Assembly: GCF_029783845.1 (NCBI RefSeq)
Contig: NZ_LWID01000001.1
Coordinates: forward strand, 620,001-684,000
Reading direction: 5' to 3'
From: Volucribacter amazonae
GTDB lineage: Bacteria; Pseudomonadota; Gammaproteobacteria; Enterobacterales; Pasteurellaceae
Length of the DNA: 64,000 nt
Positions 54,378-62,932 of the stretch are shown here, one piece after another. The notes under the pieces are model-generated. The model did not search any database, was not told the DNA's origin, and saw only the letters and a program-made list of their open reading frames with translations. Each line of letters opens with the position of its first letter. Position 1 is the first letter of the stretch. The translations under genes were made by a program, and so were the position numbers.

Positions 54378-55664
54378 TTATCCTTGATAATATTGACGCA
54401 GATAATCTATCACTGCACTTTGCTCGAGGCTGATTTGTTGATTATTGCTCAATAGGTCTTTGACAATCACTTGGTGGGATTGTACTTCTGTTTCACCAAT
54501 AACTAAAGCAAATTTTGCACCACTTTTATCTGCTCGTTTGAATTGCTTTTTAAAAGCACCACCACTGCAATGTAACATTGTGCGTAATTGTGGGAGTTCT
54601 GTACGCAGTTGTTCTGCGAGTTTGAATGCTGCAAGGGTTGTATTTTCACCACTATGTACTAAGTAAACATCAACAGGTTTATTGACAGGGATTGTTTGAT
54701 TAACTTCTTGCACCAATAATACGAGACGTTCTAAGCCCATGGCAAAACCTACGCCTTGGGTGGCGTGTCCACCTAATTGTTCAACTAAGCCGTCATAACG
54801 TCCACCGCCACACACTGTACCTTGTGCCCCTAATGCAGAGGTTACCCATTCAAATACGGTTTTATTATAGTAATCTAAACCTCGCACTAATTTTTGGTTG
54901 ATTTGGTAGTGAATACCCATGCTATCTAATAATTGGCATAAATGTGCAAAATGGGTTTTTGATTCTTCATCTAAATAATCATGTAATTTAGGGGCATGAT
55001 CGAGTAGTTGCTGTATTGCTTGGTTTTTGCTGTCTAAAATCCGCAATGGGTTAGTGGTAAGACGGCGTTTACAATCTTCATCTTGGTTGATAACATCTAA
55101 ATGTTGTTGAAGAAAATCCACTAAGGCTTGACGATAATTTTTGCGTGCTTCTAATGAACCAATAGAATTGAGTTGTAAGCTAACGTGATCGGCAATGCCT
55201 AAGGCTTTCCATAAACGAGCTGTCAAGATAATCAATTCCGCATCAATTTCAGGATTTGCAATGCCAAAAATTTCTACCCCTACTTGATGAAATTGGCGAT
55301 AACGTCCTTTCTGTGGGCGCTCATAGCGGAACATAGGCCCCATATACCATAAACGTTGTTCTTGGTTATACAATAAACCATGTTGAATACCTGCACGCAC
55401 GCACCCTGCTGTTCCTTCTGGACGTAAGGTAAGGCTTTCTTCATCACGATCATTAAAAGTAAACATTTCTTTACTGACCACATCTGTTTCATCGCCAATA
55501 GCTCGAGCAAATAAGGGTGTATTCTCTACGATAGGCATACGAATTTCGGCGTAACCATAGCTCGCTAAAACTTGGCGTATTTGGCTTTCTACCCATTGCC
55601 ATAAAGGGGTTTCGTTTGGTAAGCAATCATTCATTCCGCGGATTGCTTGAATCGTTTTTGCCAC
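54378..55664 (-). CDS. hisS: histidyl-tRNA synthetase
   Basis: This class II synthetase charges tRNA-His. Motif 2 is in FRYERPQKGRYRQFHQ, the histidine-specific loop in LVRGLDYYNKTVFEW and motif 3 in GGGRYDGLVEQLGG plus GFAMGLERL. A C-terminal anticodon-binding domain runs from about residue 330. The length of 428 is usual. It lies between ispG and yfgM as in E. coli. Confidence 0.97.
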   Translation of the reverse strand: MAKTIQAIRGMNDCLPNETPLWQWVESQIRQVLASYGYAEIRMPIVENTPLFARAIGDETDVVSKEMFTFNDRDEESLTLRPEGTAGCVRAGIQHGLLYNQEQRLWYMGPMFRYERPQKGRYRQFHQVGVEIFGIANPEIDAELIILTARLWKALGIADHVSLQLNSIGSLEARKNYRQALVDFLQQHLDVINQDEDCKRRLTTNPLRILDSKNQAIQQLLDHAPKLHDYLDEESKTHFAHLCQLLDSMGIHYQINQKLVRGLDYYNKTVFEWVTSALGAQGTVCGGGRYDGLVEQLGGHATQGVGFAMGLERLVLLVQEVNQTIPVNKPVDVYLVHSGENTTLAAFKLAEQLRTELPQLRTMLHCSGGAFKKQFKRADKSGAKFALVIGETEVQSHQVIVKDLLSNNQQISLEQSAVIDYLRQYYQG

Positions 55665-55689
55665 AATATTTCCTTTCTGTTATTAATTA

Positions 55690-56793
55690 TTAAATAATTC
55701 GGTTTTTAGGATCTTGAGTTGCCACTTTGGCACGAATTTTTGCCTCAAGTTGATCGATTAATAGTTCATTATCAAAACGTTCTTTTTGACGTTCGCCGTC
55801 AAGATAATAACCACTTTTTTTGTTACCCCCTGTAACGCCAAGATCTGATACTAACGCCTCGCCGGGGCCATTAACGACACAACCAATAATAGAAACGTCC
55901 ATAGGGGTAACAATATCCTCTAAGCGTTGTTCTAAGGCATTCACCGTACCAATCACATCAAATTCTTGTCGTGAGCAGGTAGGACAAGCAATAAAGTTAA
56001 TGCCTCTTGAGCGGATACGCAAGGATTTTAGAATATCAAATCCAACTTTGATTTCTTCCACAGGATCGGCAGCAAGGGATACACGTAGGGTATCACCAAT
56101 ACCTTCCGCTAAAAGCATTCCTAAACCTACCGCACTTTTTACCGCCCCTGCTCTTGCACCACCCGCTTCAGTAATGCCTAAATGCAAGGGTTGCTTAATG
56201 GCTTTAGCAAGTAGCCGATAAGATTCAACGGCAAGGAATACATCAGAGGCTTTAACGCTGACTTTAAACTGATCGAAATTCAAACGATCTAAAATTTCCA
56301 CATGGCGTAGCGCGGATTCTAATAATGCCTCTGGCGTTGGTTCGCCATATTTTTCTTGTAAATCACGCTCTAATGAACCTGCATTAACACCGATACGAAT
56401 AGGGATATTTTTGTCTTTCGCACAATCTACCACCGCACGAATACGATCTTCTCGCCCAATATTACCCGGGTTAATGCGTAAACAATCAACACCATATTCG
56501 GCAACCTTTAGGGCAATGCGATAATCAAAGTGAATGTCGGCGACTAAGGGCAAATTAACTTGTTGTTTAATTAATTTAAAGGCTTCCGCAGCGTCCATAG
56601 TGGGGACAGAAACCCGTACAATATCTGCTCCCACACGTTCTAGTGCCTTAATTTGTGCCACCGTTGCTTCAACATCGGTAGTACGTGTATTGGTCATAGA
56701 TTGAACCGCAATAGGGGCATCGCCACCCACAGGCACATTACCCACATAAATTTTTGTGGATTCACGACGTTTAATATTTGGTTTTGCTAACAT
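55690..56793 (-). CDS. ispG: 4-hydroxy-3-methylbut-2-enyl diphosphate synthase
   Basis: IspG (GcpE) performs the penultimate step of the MEP isoprenoid pathway using a [4Fe-4S] cluster. The ligands are in CPTCSRQEFD and GCVVNGPGEA, with the final Glu. N-terminal TIM-barrel blocks VQSMTNTRTTDVEAT and VADIHFDYRIA are present. The length of 367 is usual. It starts 12 bases after rodZ on the same strand. Confidence 0.97.
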   Translation of the reverse strand: MLAKPNIKRRESTKIYVGNVPVGGDAPIAVQSMTNTRTTDVEATVAQIKALERVGADIVRVSVPTMDAAEAFKLIKQQVNLPLVADIHFDYRIALKVAEYGVDCLRINPGNIGREDRIRAVVDCAKDKNIPIRIGVNAGSLERDLQEKYGEPTPEALLESALRHVEILDRLNFDQFKVSVKASDVFLAVESYRLLAKAIKQPLHLGITEAGGARAGAVKSAVGLGMLLAEGIGDTLRVSLAADPVEEIKVGFDILKSLRIRSRGINFIACPTCSRQEFDVIGTVNALEQRLEDIVTPMDVSIIGCVVNGPGEALVSDLGVTGGNKKSGYYLDGERQKERFDNELLIDQLEAKIRAKVATQDPKNRII

Positions 56794-56804
56794 AATTTTC
56801 CTAA

Positions 56805-57731
56805 TTATGATTCAGGTAAACTAAAGCGAGCAACACGTCCATCAACTTTTAATGGTACATTTTGCCCACGATAGGTAATTTTGACATTGCTTGGTGCACC
56901 AATAATTAATGAATAATGCTCACCATCATTAAAGTTAAGCACCTCACCTTGTTTATATTCTTTTTCCGCTAAAATTTTTCTATTGGCATTTCTCACACTA
57001 ATCCAACAACTCGCTTGGGTTACTTCAATTTGCAAGATAGGTTGAGAGTTTGGCTCGGTATTTGATGAAGATGGCTCGGATTGAGTAATATTACTGATCT
57101 GTTGAGCTGTAAGGCTTGTATTATCCGAAAGATTATCACTTGTACTTACAGATTGAAGAGTATTCCCATAGGATAAGTTATCTCCTTGGGAAACTTCTGT
57201 TATGGCTTCTTGCTGTTTTTCTGCTTGTGGGATAGTAACTGTTACATTATTAGCCTGTGTTGTATCGGCGTGCTCAACAACATAGTTATCAACTAAGTTA
57301 TCTCGCTCAGCATTGGTTTGTTGGTGATTTTCCCACCACCACAATAAAGTCATACCAATTACCACAATTACCACAAACCAAGTTAAACAGCTAACCCAGC
57401 GCCCATGCCCAGCATGGTTATTAACCACTTTTTTAGCACGAGCATTTTTATTTAGATCATTTTTCTCTGTTTCACCAAATTGAATTTGTTGATATATATT
57501 TTCGGGTAGCTTTAATAGTTTCGCATAGTTACGCACATAACCACGCATAAAGGTCGCTGGTATCGCAGAATGAATAAATTCATTATTTTCAATATGTTGC
57601 AAAATGGAACTGCGTAATCCCACTTTTTGGGCTGCCTCATCTAAAGAAAGTCCCAAGGCTTCGCGTGCTAAACGAAATTGCTCACCGAGGGAAGGCGTAT
57701 TTTGTTCAGTGAAATCTGGTTTATCTTGCAT
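56805..57731 (-). CDS. rodZ: cytoskeleton protein RodZ
   Basis: RodZ couples MreB filaments to the elongasome. The 308 residues comprise a Cro-like helix-turn-helix (about 14-80, LGLSLDEAAQKVGLRSSIL), a basic juxtamembrane stretch, one helix (about 114-135), a Ser/Thr/Asn/Gln-rich periplasmic linker and a C-terminal DUF4115 beta domain (about 228-305). The position between pilW and ispG matches related bacteria. Confidence 0.9.
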   Translation of the reverse strand: MQDKPDFTEQNTPSLGEQFRLAREALGLSLDEAAQKVGLRSSILQHIENNEFIHSAIPATFMRGYVRNYAKLLKLPENIYQQIQFGETEKNDLNKNARAKKVVNNHAGHGRWVSCLTWFVVIVVIGMTLLWWWENHQQTNAERDNLVDNYVVEHADTTQANNVTVTIPQAEKQQEAITEVSQGDNLSYGNTLQSVSTSDNLSDNTSLTAQQISNITQSEPSSSNTEPNSQPILQIEVTQASCWISVRNANRKILAEKEYKQGEVLNFNDGEHYSLIIGAPSNVKITYRGQNVPLKVDGRVARFSLPES

Positions 57732-57824
57732 AATGTTCCAATTCTAATAAGTTTTAATTTAAATGCTAAAGTTTAAATTTGTAAGGATAGTTTTGCAATA
57801 CTTATCCACTATTATTGCTATAAT

Positions 57825-58409
57825 TTACTCTTTCTTGAGCAAGGGAAATAATGGATTAGCTCGTTGAGGATCCTGTTGTTGTAATTGAGTAAAATATTGT
57901 TGTAAACGAGTTTTGTCTTTAGCCGCAGCACTGCAAAGTACCAAATTCTCATAGGTATCGGTTTGATGATAATAATGTGGGCTGTTTAATGCGCGTTCAA
58001 ATTGTGCATAAGCCTGTTCAAAACGCCCTTGGGCACATAAAAAAGTGGCATAATTGTTGTAACTATCCCCTTGTTTTGGATCAAGTTCAATCGCCGTACG
58101 ATAAGCCTGTTCCGCTTGGGCAACCTCGCCTTGTTTTTGATAAAAATAGGCTAAAGCAGAATGGACTAAATAATAATTTGGAGCGTGGGCAAAAGCACGA
58201 TCCAAATTGATTTTGGCTTGTTGCGTATCTTGTTGAGCAAGATAACCTAAAGCCAGTTCTATTCGTGCTTTGGCGGCTTGTTGTTTATTGATTTCTTGGG
58301 TTAATGGGCTTGTAGAATAGGAAACACAGCCTAACATCAACATAATAACGAGAAAAACAAGAGAAAATCGCACCGCACTTTTTAGATTAGATAATAAGTT
58401 GAGCATATT
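57825..58409 (-). CDS. pilW: PilW/PilF-like TPR lipoprotein
   Basis: This TPR lipoprotein assists type IV pilus secretin assembly in relatives. The start at 58409 is chosen because AGGAGG stands just before it; an earlier in-frame ATG (58436) lacks a site. The lipobox is LMLGC, followed by about four TPR units (HSALAYFYQKQGEVAQAEQAYRT is typical). About 194 residues. It lies between rlmN and rodZ. No other pilus genes are in the window. Confidence 0.85.
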   Translation of the reverse strand, partial: NMLNLLSNLKSAVRFSLVFLVIMLMLGCVSYSTSPLTQEINKQQAAKARIELALGYLAQQDTQQAKINLDRAFAHAPNYYLVHSALAYFYQKQGEVAQAEQAYRTAIELDPKQGDSYNNYATFLCAQGRFEQAYAQFERALNSPHYYHQTDTYENLVLCSAAAKDKTRLQQYFTQLQQQDPQRANPLFPLLKKE

Positions 58410-58439
58410 TCCTCCTGTTATAATCTTTATTGTCACTGA

Positions 58440-59564
58440 TTATTGATGCTGTACACGAATATTTTCACCAAATTGCTTTTTCATGGCATTAATCGCTGTC
58501 CGTTTCGTGCGATCGATAACATCGCCGGCTAATTGTCCACAAGCCGCATCAATATCATCGCCACGGGTTTTGCGAACAATAACGGTAAAACCATATTCCA
58601 TTAAGGTTTTTTGAAAACGATCAATGCGTGTATTTGAGCTTTTCGTATAAGGGGCTTCAGGGAATGGATTCCAAGGAATTAAGTTAATTTTACAAGGGGT
58701 ATTTTTAAGCACTTGTGCCAGTTGGTGTGCATGCTCAACCCCATCATTAACTTGATTTAACATCACATATTCAATGGTTACCTTACCATGATTTGCGTTA
58801 GATTGGCTCAAATAACGATTTACAGCGTCCATTAACATCTTGATATTATATTTTTTATTAAGCGGAATAATTTCATCACGCAATTCATCGTTAGGTGCGT
58901 GTAATGAAATTGCCAACGCCACATCAATCATTTCGCTTAATTTGTCTAAAGCGGGTACAACGCCAGAAGTGGACAAAGTAACTCGCCGTTTAGAAAGTCC
59001 ATAAGCAAAATCATCAAGCATTAATTCCATGGCAGGTACCACATTTGCCATATTTAATAAAGGCTCGCCCATACCCATCATTACTACATTGGTAATAGGT
59101 CGTACACCAGTTACACCAAAATTACCTAAAATTTTAGAGGCACGCCATACCTGACCAATAATTTCAGATACCGTCAAATTGCGATTAAAACCTTGCTGAG
59201 CCGTTGAGCAAAAAGTACAAGCCAAGGCACAGCCCACTTGAGAAGATACACATAAGGTGGCACGTTCAGCCTCAGGAATATACACCGTTTCTACCTGCTG
59301 ATCGCCCACTTGCATTGCCCATTTTATTGTACCGTCCGCAGAGCGTTGCTCAACGGCAACTTCTGGCGCTTTAATCTCAGCAACGGCTTTTAGTTTTTCT
59401 CGTAATTTTTTATTAATATTGGTCATATTGTCAAAATTGTCTTCACCAAAGTGATAAATCCATTTGACTAATTGATCTGCTCGGAACGGTTTTTCCCCCA
59501 ATTCTTGCAAAAACTCACGCATTTGTTGGCGAGTAAGATTCATTAAATTGATTTTTTCTGACAT
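58440..59564 (-). CDS. rlmN: dual-specificity RNA methyltransferase RlmN
   Basis: RlmN makes 2-methyladenosine at A2503 of 23S rRNA and A37 of some tRNAs by radical SAM chemistry. The cluster cysteines are Cys112, Cys116 and Cys119 (CALACTFC). The catalytic cysteine in the C-terminal AACGQLAGD and the SAM motif GMGEPL are present. The length of 374 is usual. It is the first gene of the rlmN-pilW-rodZ-ispG-hisS-yfgM operon. Confidence 0.96.
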   Translation of the reverse strand: MSEKINLMNLTRQQMREFLQELGEKPFRADQLVKWIYHFGEDNFDNMTNINKKLREKLKAVAEIKAPEVAVEQRSADGTIKWAMQVGDQQVETVYIPEAERATLCVSSQVGCALACTFCSTAQQGFNRNLTVSEIIGQVWRASKILGNFGVTGVRPITNVVMMGMGEPLLNMANVVPAMELMLDDFAYGLSKRRVTLSTSGVVPALDKLSEMIDVALAISLHAPNDELRDEIIPLNKKYNIKMLMDAVNRYLSQSNANHGKVTIEYVMLNQVNDGVEHAHQLAQVLKNTPCKINLIPWNPFPEAPYTKSSNTRIDRFQKTLMEYGFTVIVRKTRGDDIDAACGQLAGDVIDRTKRTAINAMKKQFGENIRVQHQ

Positions 59565-59630
59565 AAAAACGCCTCGTTGTTACACTTGTGGCAGAAGTAG
59601 AGTGAAAGTTTAGTTAGCCATTGAAGTTGT

Positions 59631-59700
59631 TATAGCTGTTCCACTTTAAAATAATAACGCATTGGCAAGCCTTGTCTTATTTTTAATTGAAAGGACTATA
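59631..59700 (-). mobile_element. Correia-like element, short form (70 bp)
   Basis: TATAGCTGTTCCACTTTAAAAT at the left, TTTTTAATTGAAAGGACTATA at the right and only CGCATTGGCAAGCCTTGTC between them. It resembles the 71-bp copy after argS. It lies in the 280-base gap between rlmN and lpxH, flanked by GTTAGC (left) and GCTAAC (right), perhaps another interrupted hairpin. Confidence 0.85.
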
Positions 59701-59794
59701 ATCCTCAGCTAACGGCAAAAATAAATGCGAATTGTACTGATTTAGCTCACATTAATCTAGCAGTTTTATTGCAAGATGAAAAAATTTTTGCCAA

Positions 59795-59819
59795 ATAGAC
59801 CGCACTTTTTGCGATCTAT
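59795..59819 (-). terminator. lpxH terminator containing an uptake signal
   Basis: On the minus strand ATAGATCGCA pairs with TGCGGTCTAT (one G-T pair) around AAAAG. The right side contains AAGTGCGGT. A T-rich stretch follows after five bases. Confidence 0.65.
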
Positions 59820-59844
59820 GGCACAAAAGTAACATAAATAGGCT

Positions 59845-60558
59845 TTAATTAGCTAAAAATCTCAAGCCTTTTTCATCAGCCATTAGGATTGAGGCGGTTT
59901 CGCCCCAGTCGCCGAGGACAATGCGACAAAAGTGCGGTGGGATTTGATGAATATTTTGCCGATGGGTATGACCATGGATAATTTGTTCCACCTTAAATTG
60001 TTGTAAGATTTTCAATACATATTCTGGGTTCACGTCCATAATCTGACTATTTTTATATTGTTTATCTTGTTGGCTTTTTTGCCGAATTTTATGGGCGATT
60101 TTTAAACGTATAGACAGGGGAAGGCATAAAAATAGTCGTTGCAACCATTTTTGTTGTACTCGCTGGCGAAACTTTTGATAAGCCACATCATCAATACATA
60201 AAGTATCGCCATGACAAAGCAAGGTTCTTTTTCCATATAAATCAATAATATAATATTCAGGCAATAATTGCAGTTGGCATTGTTGAGCAAATTGTTCACC
60301 TAATAAGAAATCTCGATTGCCATGGATAAAATAGCAGGGTACGCCTTGTGCAGTAAGCTGTTTTATTTGGTTTTTAACTTGCTCAATCAAATCTGATTGT
60401 TCATCATCACCAATCCAAAAATCAAATAAATCCCCAAGAATATAGACCGCTTGCGCTTTCGGTGCTTGCTGTTGCATAAATTGAGTAAAAAGTGCCGTTA
60501 AATGAGGTTGAGCAGGGTTGAGATGTAAATCGGCAATAAAAAAAATGGGTTTTGTCAT
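59845..60558 (-). CDS. lpxH: UDP-2,3-diacylglucosamine diphosphatase
   Basis: LpxH releases lipid X in lipid A synthesis at the inner-membrane surface. The calcineurin-like metal sites are visible: IADLHL (Asp10, His12), GDLFDFWIGDD, HGNRDFLLG, CHGDTL and the C-terminal IHGHTHR. The length of 237 is usual. It is divergent from plsC, so two envelope lipid genes share one intergenic region of about 100 bases. Confidence 0.95.
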   Translation of the reverse strand: MTKPIFFIADLHLNPAQPHLTALFTQFMQQQAPKAQAVYILGDLFDFWIGDDEQSDLIEQVKNQIKQLTAQGVPCYFIHGNRDFLLGEQFAQQCQLQLLPEYYIIDLYGKRTLLCHGDTLCIDDVAYQKFRQRVQQKWLQRLFLCLPLSIRLKIAHKIRQKSQQDKQYKNSQIMDVNPEYVLKILQQFKVEQIIHGHTHRQNIHQIPPHFCRIVLGDWGETASILMADEKGLRFLAN

Positions 60559-60659
60559 AGTTAATGATTGATAAGATAAAGTTTATTTGTGATAGTTTAT
60601 ACCCATTTGCTTGGAATTTCGCTATACTTGCGGAAATTTTTTAGTAGGAACGTTAAATT

Positions 60660-61388
60660 ATGTTGAAATTGTGGCGTGTGATCACTGTGGTTACTTGTTC
60701 ATTATTAATTTGTATTCTAGGTTCATTATACTCTTTTATCCGTTTTAGAAATCCCAATAATGTGAGTATTATGGCTCGTTGGTTTGGACGTTTATATCCC
60801 TTGGTGGGGTTAGACGTAGAACATCGTTTTCCCGAAAATGTGAAGGAATTTAGTCCTTGTATTTATATTGGCAATCATCAAAATAATTACGATATGTTGA
60901 CCATTTCCTACATGGTTATGCCTCGTACGGTAAGTGTAGGCAAGAAAAGTCTTATTTGGGTGCCATTTTTTGGTATTTTGTATTGGGTAACAGGCAATAT
61001 TTTTCTTGATCGTGATAATCGCAATAAAGCCCATAGTACAATGGCGACTTTAGCCCAACGTATTAATCAGGAAAAATTATCTATTTGGATGTTCCCAGAG
61101 GGGACTCGTAGTCGTGGACGAGGTTTGTTGCCTTTTAAAACAGGGGCATTTCATACGGCAATTTCAGCAGGTGTGCCGATTGTGCCAGTGGTGTGTTCAA
61201 CCACTCATAATCAAGTGGATCTTAATCGTAAAAATAATGGCAAAGTGATTTGCGAAATTATGCAACCCATTGATGTGAGCCATTATAGCAAAGAAAATGT
61301 GCGTGAGTTAGCTAATTATTGTCATCAAATTATGGCGCAACGTATTGCCGAGCTTGATGCCGAAATTGCTCAACAAAATAGAACGTAA
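60660..61388 (+). CDS. plsC: 1-acylglycerol-3-phosphate acyltransferase
   Basis: PlsC acylates lysophosphatidate to phosphatidate in phospholipid synthesis. The HX4D catalytic motif is NHQNNYD, and the substrate motif is FPEGTRSRG, followed by VPIVPVVCS. An N-terminal membrane helix (about 7-27) is present. The length of 242 is usual. ftsP begins three bases after the stop, the conserved plsC-ftsP pair. Confidence 0.95.
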   Translation: MLKLWRVITVVTCSLLICILGSLYSFIRFRNPNNVSIMARWFGRLYPLVGLDVEHRFPENVKEFSPCIYIGNHQNNYDMLTISYMVMPRTVSVGKKSLIWVPFFGILYWVTGNIFLDRDNRNKAHSTMATLAQRINQEKLSIWMFPEGTRSRGRGLLPFKTGAFHTAISAGVPIVPVVCSTTHNQVDLNRKNNGKVICEIMQPIDVSHYSKENVRELANYCHQIMAQRIAELDAEIAQQNRT

Positions 61389-61391
61389 AAA

Positions 61392-62795
61392 ATGAAAGCG
61401 ATAACAAGACGGCAACTATTAAAAACAGGTTTATATTCCACCGCACTTTTGGGCTTACCACAAAGGGTGTGGGCAACGGAGCGTCCGCCTTTATTTATAC
61501 CGCCCTTGTTAGAAAGTCGGCGTGGACGTCCATTATATTTAACCTTAGAAAGCGTGCGTAAATCTTTAATTGATGACAAATCAACGGAAGTTTGGGGATT
61601 TAATGGGCTTTATTTAGGGCCGACTATTCGGGTTAAACGTGGTGAGTTTGTTCGCCTTGTTTATCGTAATAATTTATCTCGTCCAGTTGCTGTGAATGTA
61701 CAAGGGTTACAAGCCCCAGCAGAATTATTGGGTGGTGTAGGTAAAGTATTACAACCTCAGCAAAGTTGGTCGCCCATTATTGCCATTGAACAAGCACCTG
61801 CGACTTGTTGGTATCAAGGGTATAGTTTAACGCGTTGTGCTTATGAAACCTATCGTGGTTTAGCAGGAATGTGGTTAATTGAAGAGCCAACCACAAGCAA
61901 AGGCTTGTTACCAAGCCAATATGGAGTAAATGATATTCCTCTGATTTTACAAGATTTACAGCTGAATAATCAGGGAACACAATTATTTCAACCCAATCAA
62001 GATGTATTTTTAGGTAATCGTTTGTTTGTCAATGGGCAACAATCGCCTTATTTAAAGGTTGCTCGTGGTTGGGTAAGATTACGCATTGTTAATGCTTCTT
62101 TATCCAGATGTTATGAATTGAGCTGTGATGACGGTAGAGATTTACACTGGATTGCCAGTGATCAAGGTTTTTTCTCTGCGAGTAGGGCAGTAAAATCTTT
62201 ATTCTTAGCCCCAAGTGAAAGGGCAGAGATTTTACTTGATCTTAATGAAGGGGGAAATGTGAAATTAATGGCAGGACGTTCCGCTAACCTTTGGGATAAA
62301 TTAACCAGCTTATTTTCTTCCGAGCAGAATTTACTTGATAATACCGTTTTGGAATTGCGTCCTGAGGGCTTGCTATCTGTATTTAGTCAGCAACCCAACA
62401 TTCCATTTAAGCCTGATTTAGCCTTGCCTTCCGCTATAAGTCAGCAACGGCAGTTTCATATTAATAATGCTAGTGCGATGATTAACCAACGCCGTTTTGA
62501 CCCAAGACGTATTGACGTAAATGCAAAATTAGGTAGCCTAGAGCGTTGGCAAGTGAGTGCGGATTCTCCTGTGGGATTTCGTTTGCAAGGGGCAAGATTT
62601 ATTATTGAAAGTATTGATAACCAACCATTACCGCTAGAACAACAAAGCTGGAAAGATACAGTATGGGTAGATAAGTCTGTACAACTTCTGGTTCATTTTA
62701 CCCACCCATCATCACATAACTTTCCCTTAACCTTTGGAAGCTCAGATTTGATGCTCGCCGATAAAGGTGCGATGGGCTTGATGGTCGTGCAGTAA
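61392..62795 (+). CDS. ftsP: cell-division protein FtsP (SufI), Tat-exported
   Basis: FtsP stabilises the divisome in the periplasm under stress. The Tat signal TRRQLLKTG lies at residues 5-13, with cleavage near VWATE. The rest is three cupredoxin domains of the multicopper-oxidase fold. The copper-binding histidine clusters of true oxidases are not evident (for example WYQGYS stands where HxH would be), as expected for SufI. The length of 467 is usual. Confidence 0.9.
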   Translation: MKAITRRQLLKTGLYSTALLGLPQRVWATERPPLFIPPLLESRRGRPLYLTLESVRKSLIDDKSTEVWGFNGLYLGPTIRVKRGEFVRLVYRNNLSRPVAVNVQGLQAPAELLGGVGKVLQPQQSWSPIIAIEQAPATCWYQGYSLTRCAYETYRGLAGMWLIEEPTTSKGLLPSQYGVNDIPLILQDLQLNNQGTQLFQPNQDVFLGNRLFVNGQQSPYLKVARGWVRLRIVNASLSRCYELSCDDGRDLHWIASDQGFFSASRAVKSLFLAPSERAEILLDLNEGGNVKLMAGRSANLWDKLTSLFSSEQNLLDNTVLELRPEGLLSVFSQQPNIPFKPDLALPSAISQQRQFHINNASAMINQRRFDPRRIDVNAKLGSLERWQVSADSPVGFRLQGARFIIESIDNQPLPLEQQSWKDTVWVDKSVQLLVHFTHPSSHNFPLTFGSSDLMLADKGAMGLMVVQ

Positions 62796-62806
62796 TATTG
62801 CTGAAA

Positions 62807-62836
62807 TAAGGGCGTAAATTAAACGCCCTATATTTT
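62807..62836 (+). terminator. ftsP terminator
   Basis: The stem AGGGCGT/ACGCCCT at 62809-62829 is followed by ATATTTTA and directly by a Correia-like element. Confidence 0.65.
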
Positions 62837-62932
62837 ATAGCCGTTCCACTTTAAAATAATACCTGGTTGGCACGCCTCGCCGTACTCGTTGTACTGTCTT
62901 CGGCGTGTCGCCTTTCCTTATTAAATTTATTA
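62836..62932 (-). mobile_element. Correia-like element with an eroded right end
   Basis: TATAGCCGTTCCACTTTAAAAT starts the element. GGTTGGCACGCCTCG, CCGTACTCGTTGTACTGTC and TTCGGCGTGTCGCC follow. The expected ACGACTATA end is replaced by TTTATTAATTAG. It abuts or overlaps the stop codon (62930-62932) of the minus-strand acyl-CoA synthetase gene. Confidence 0.8.
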
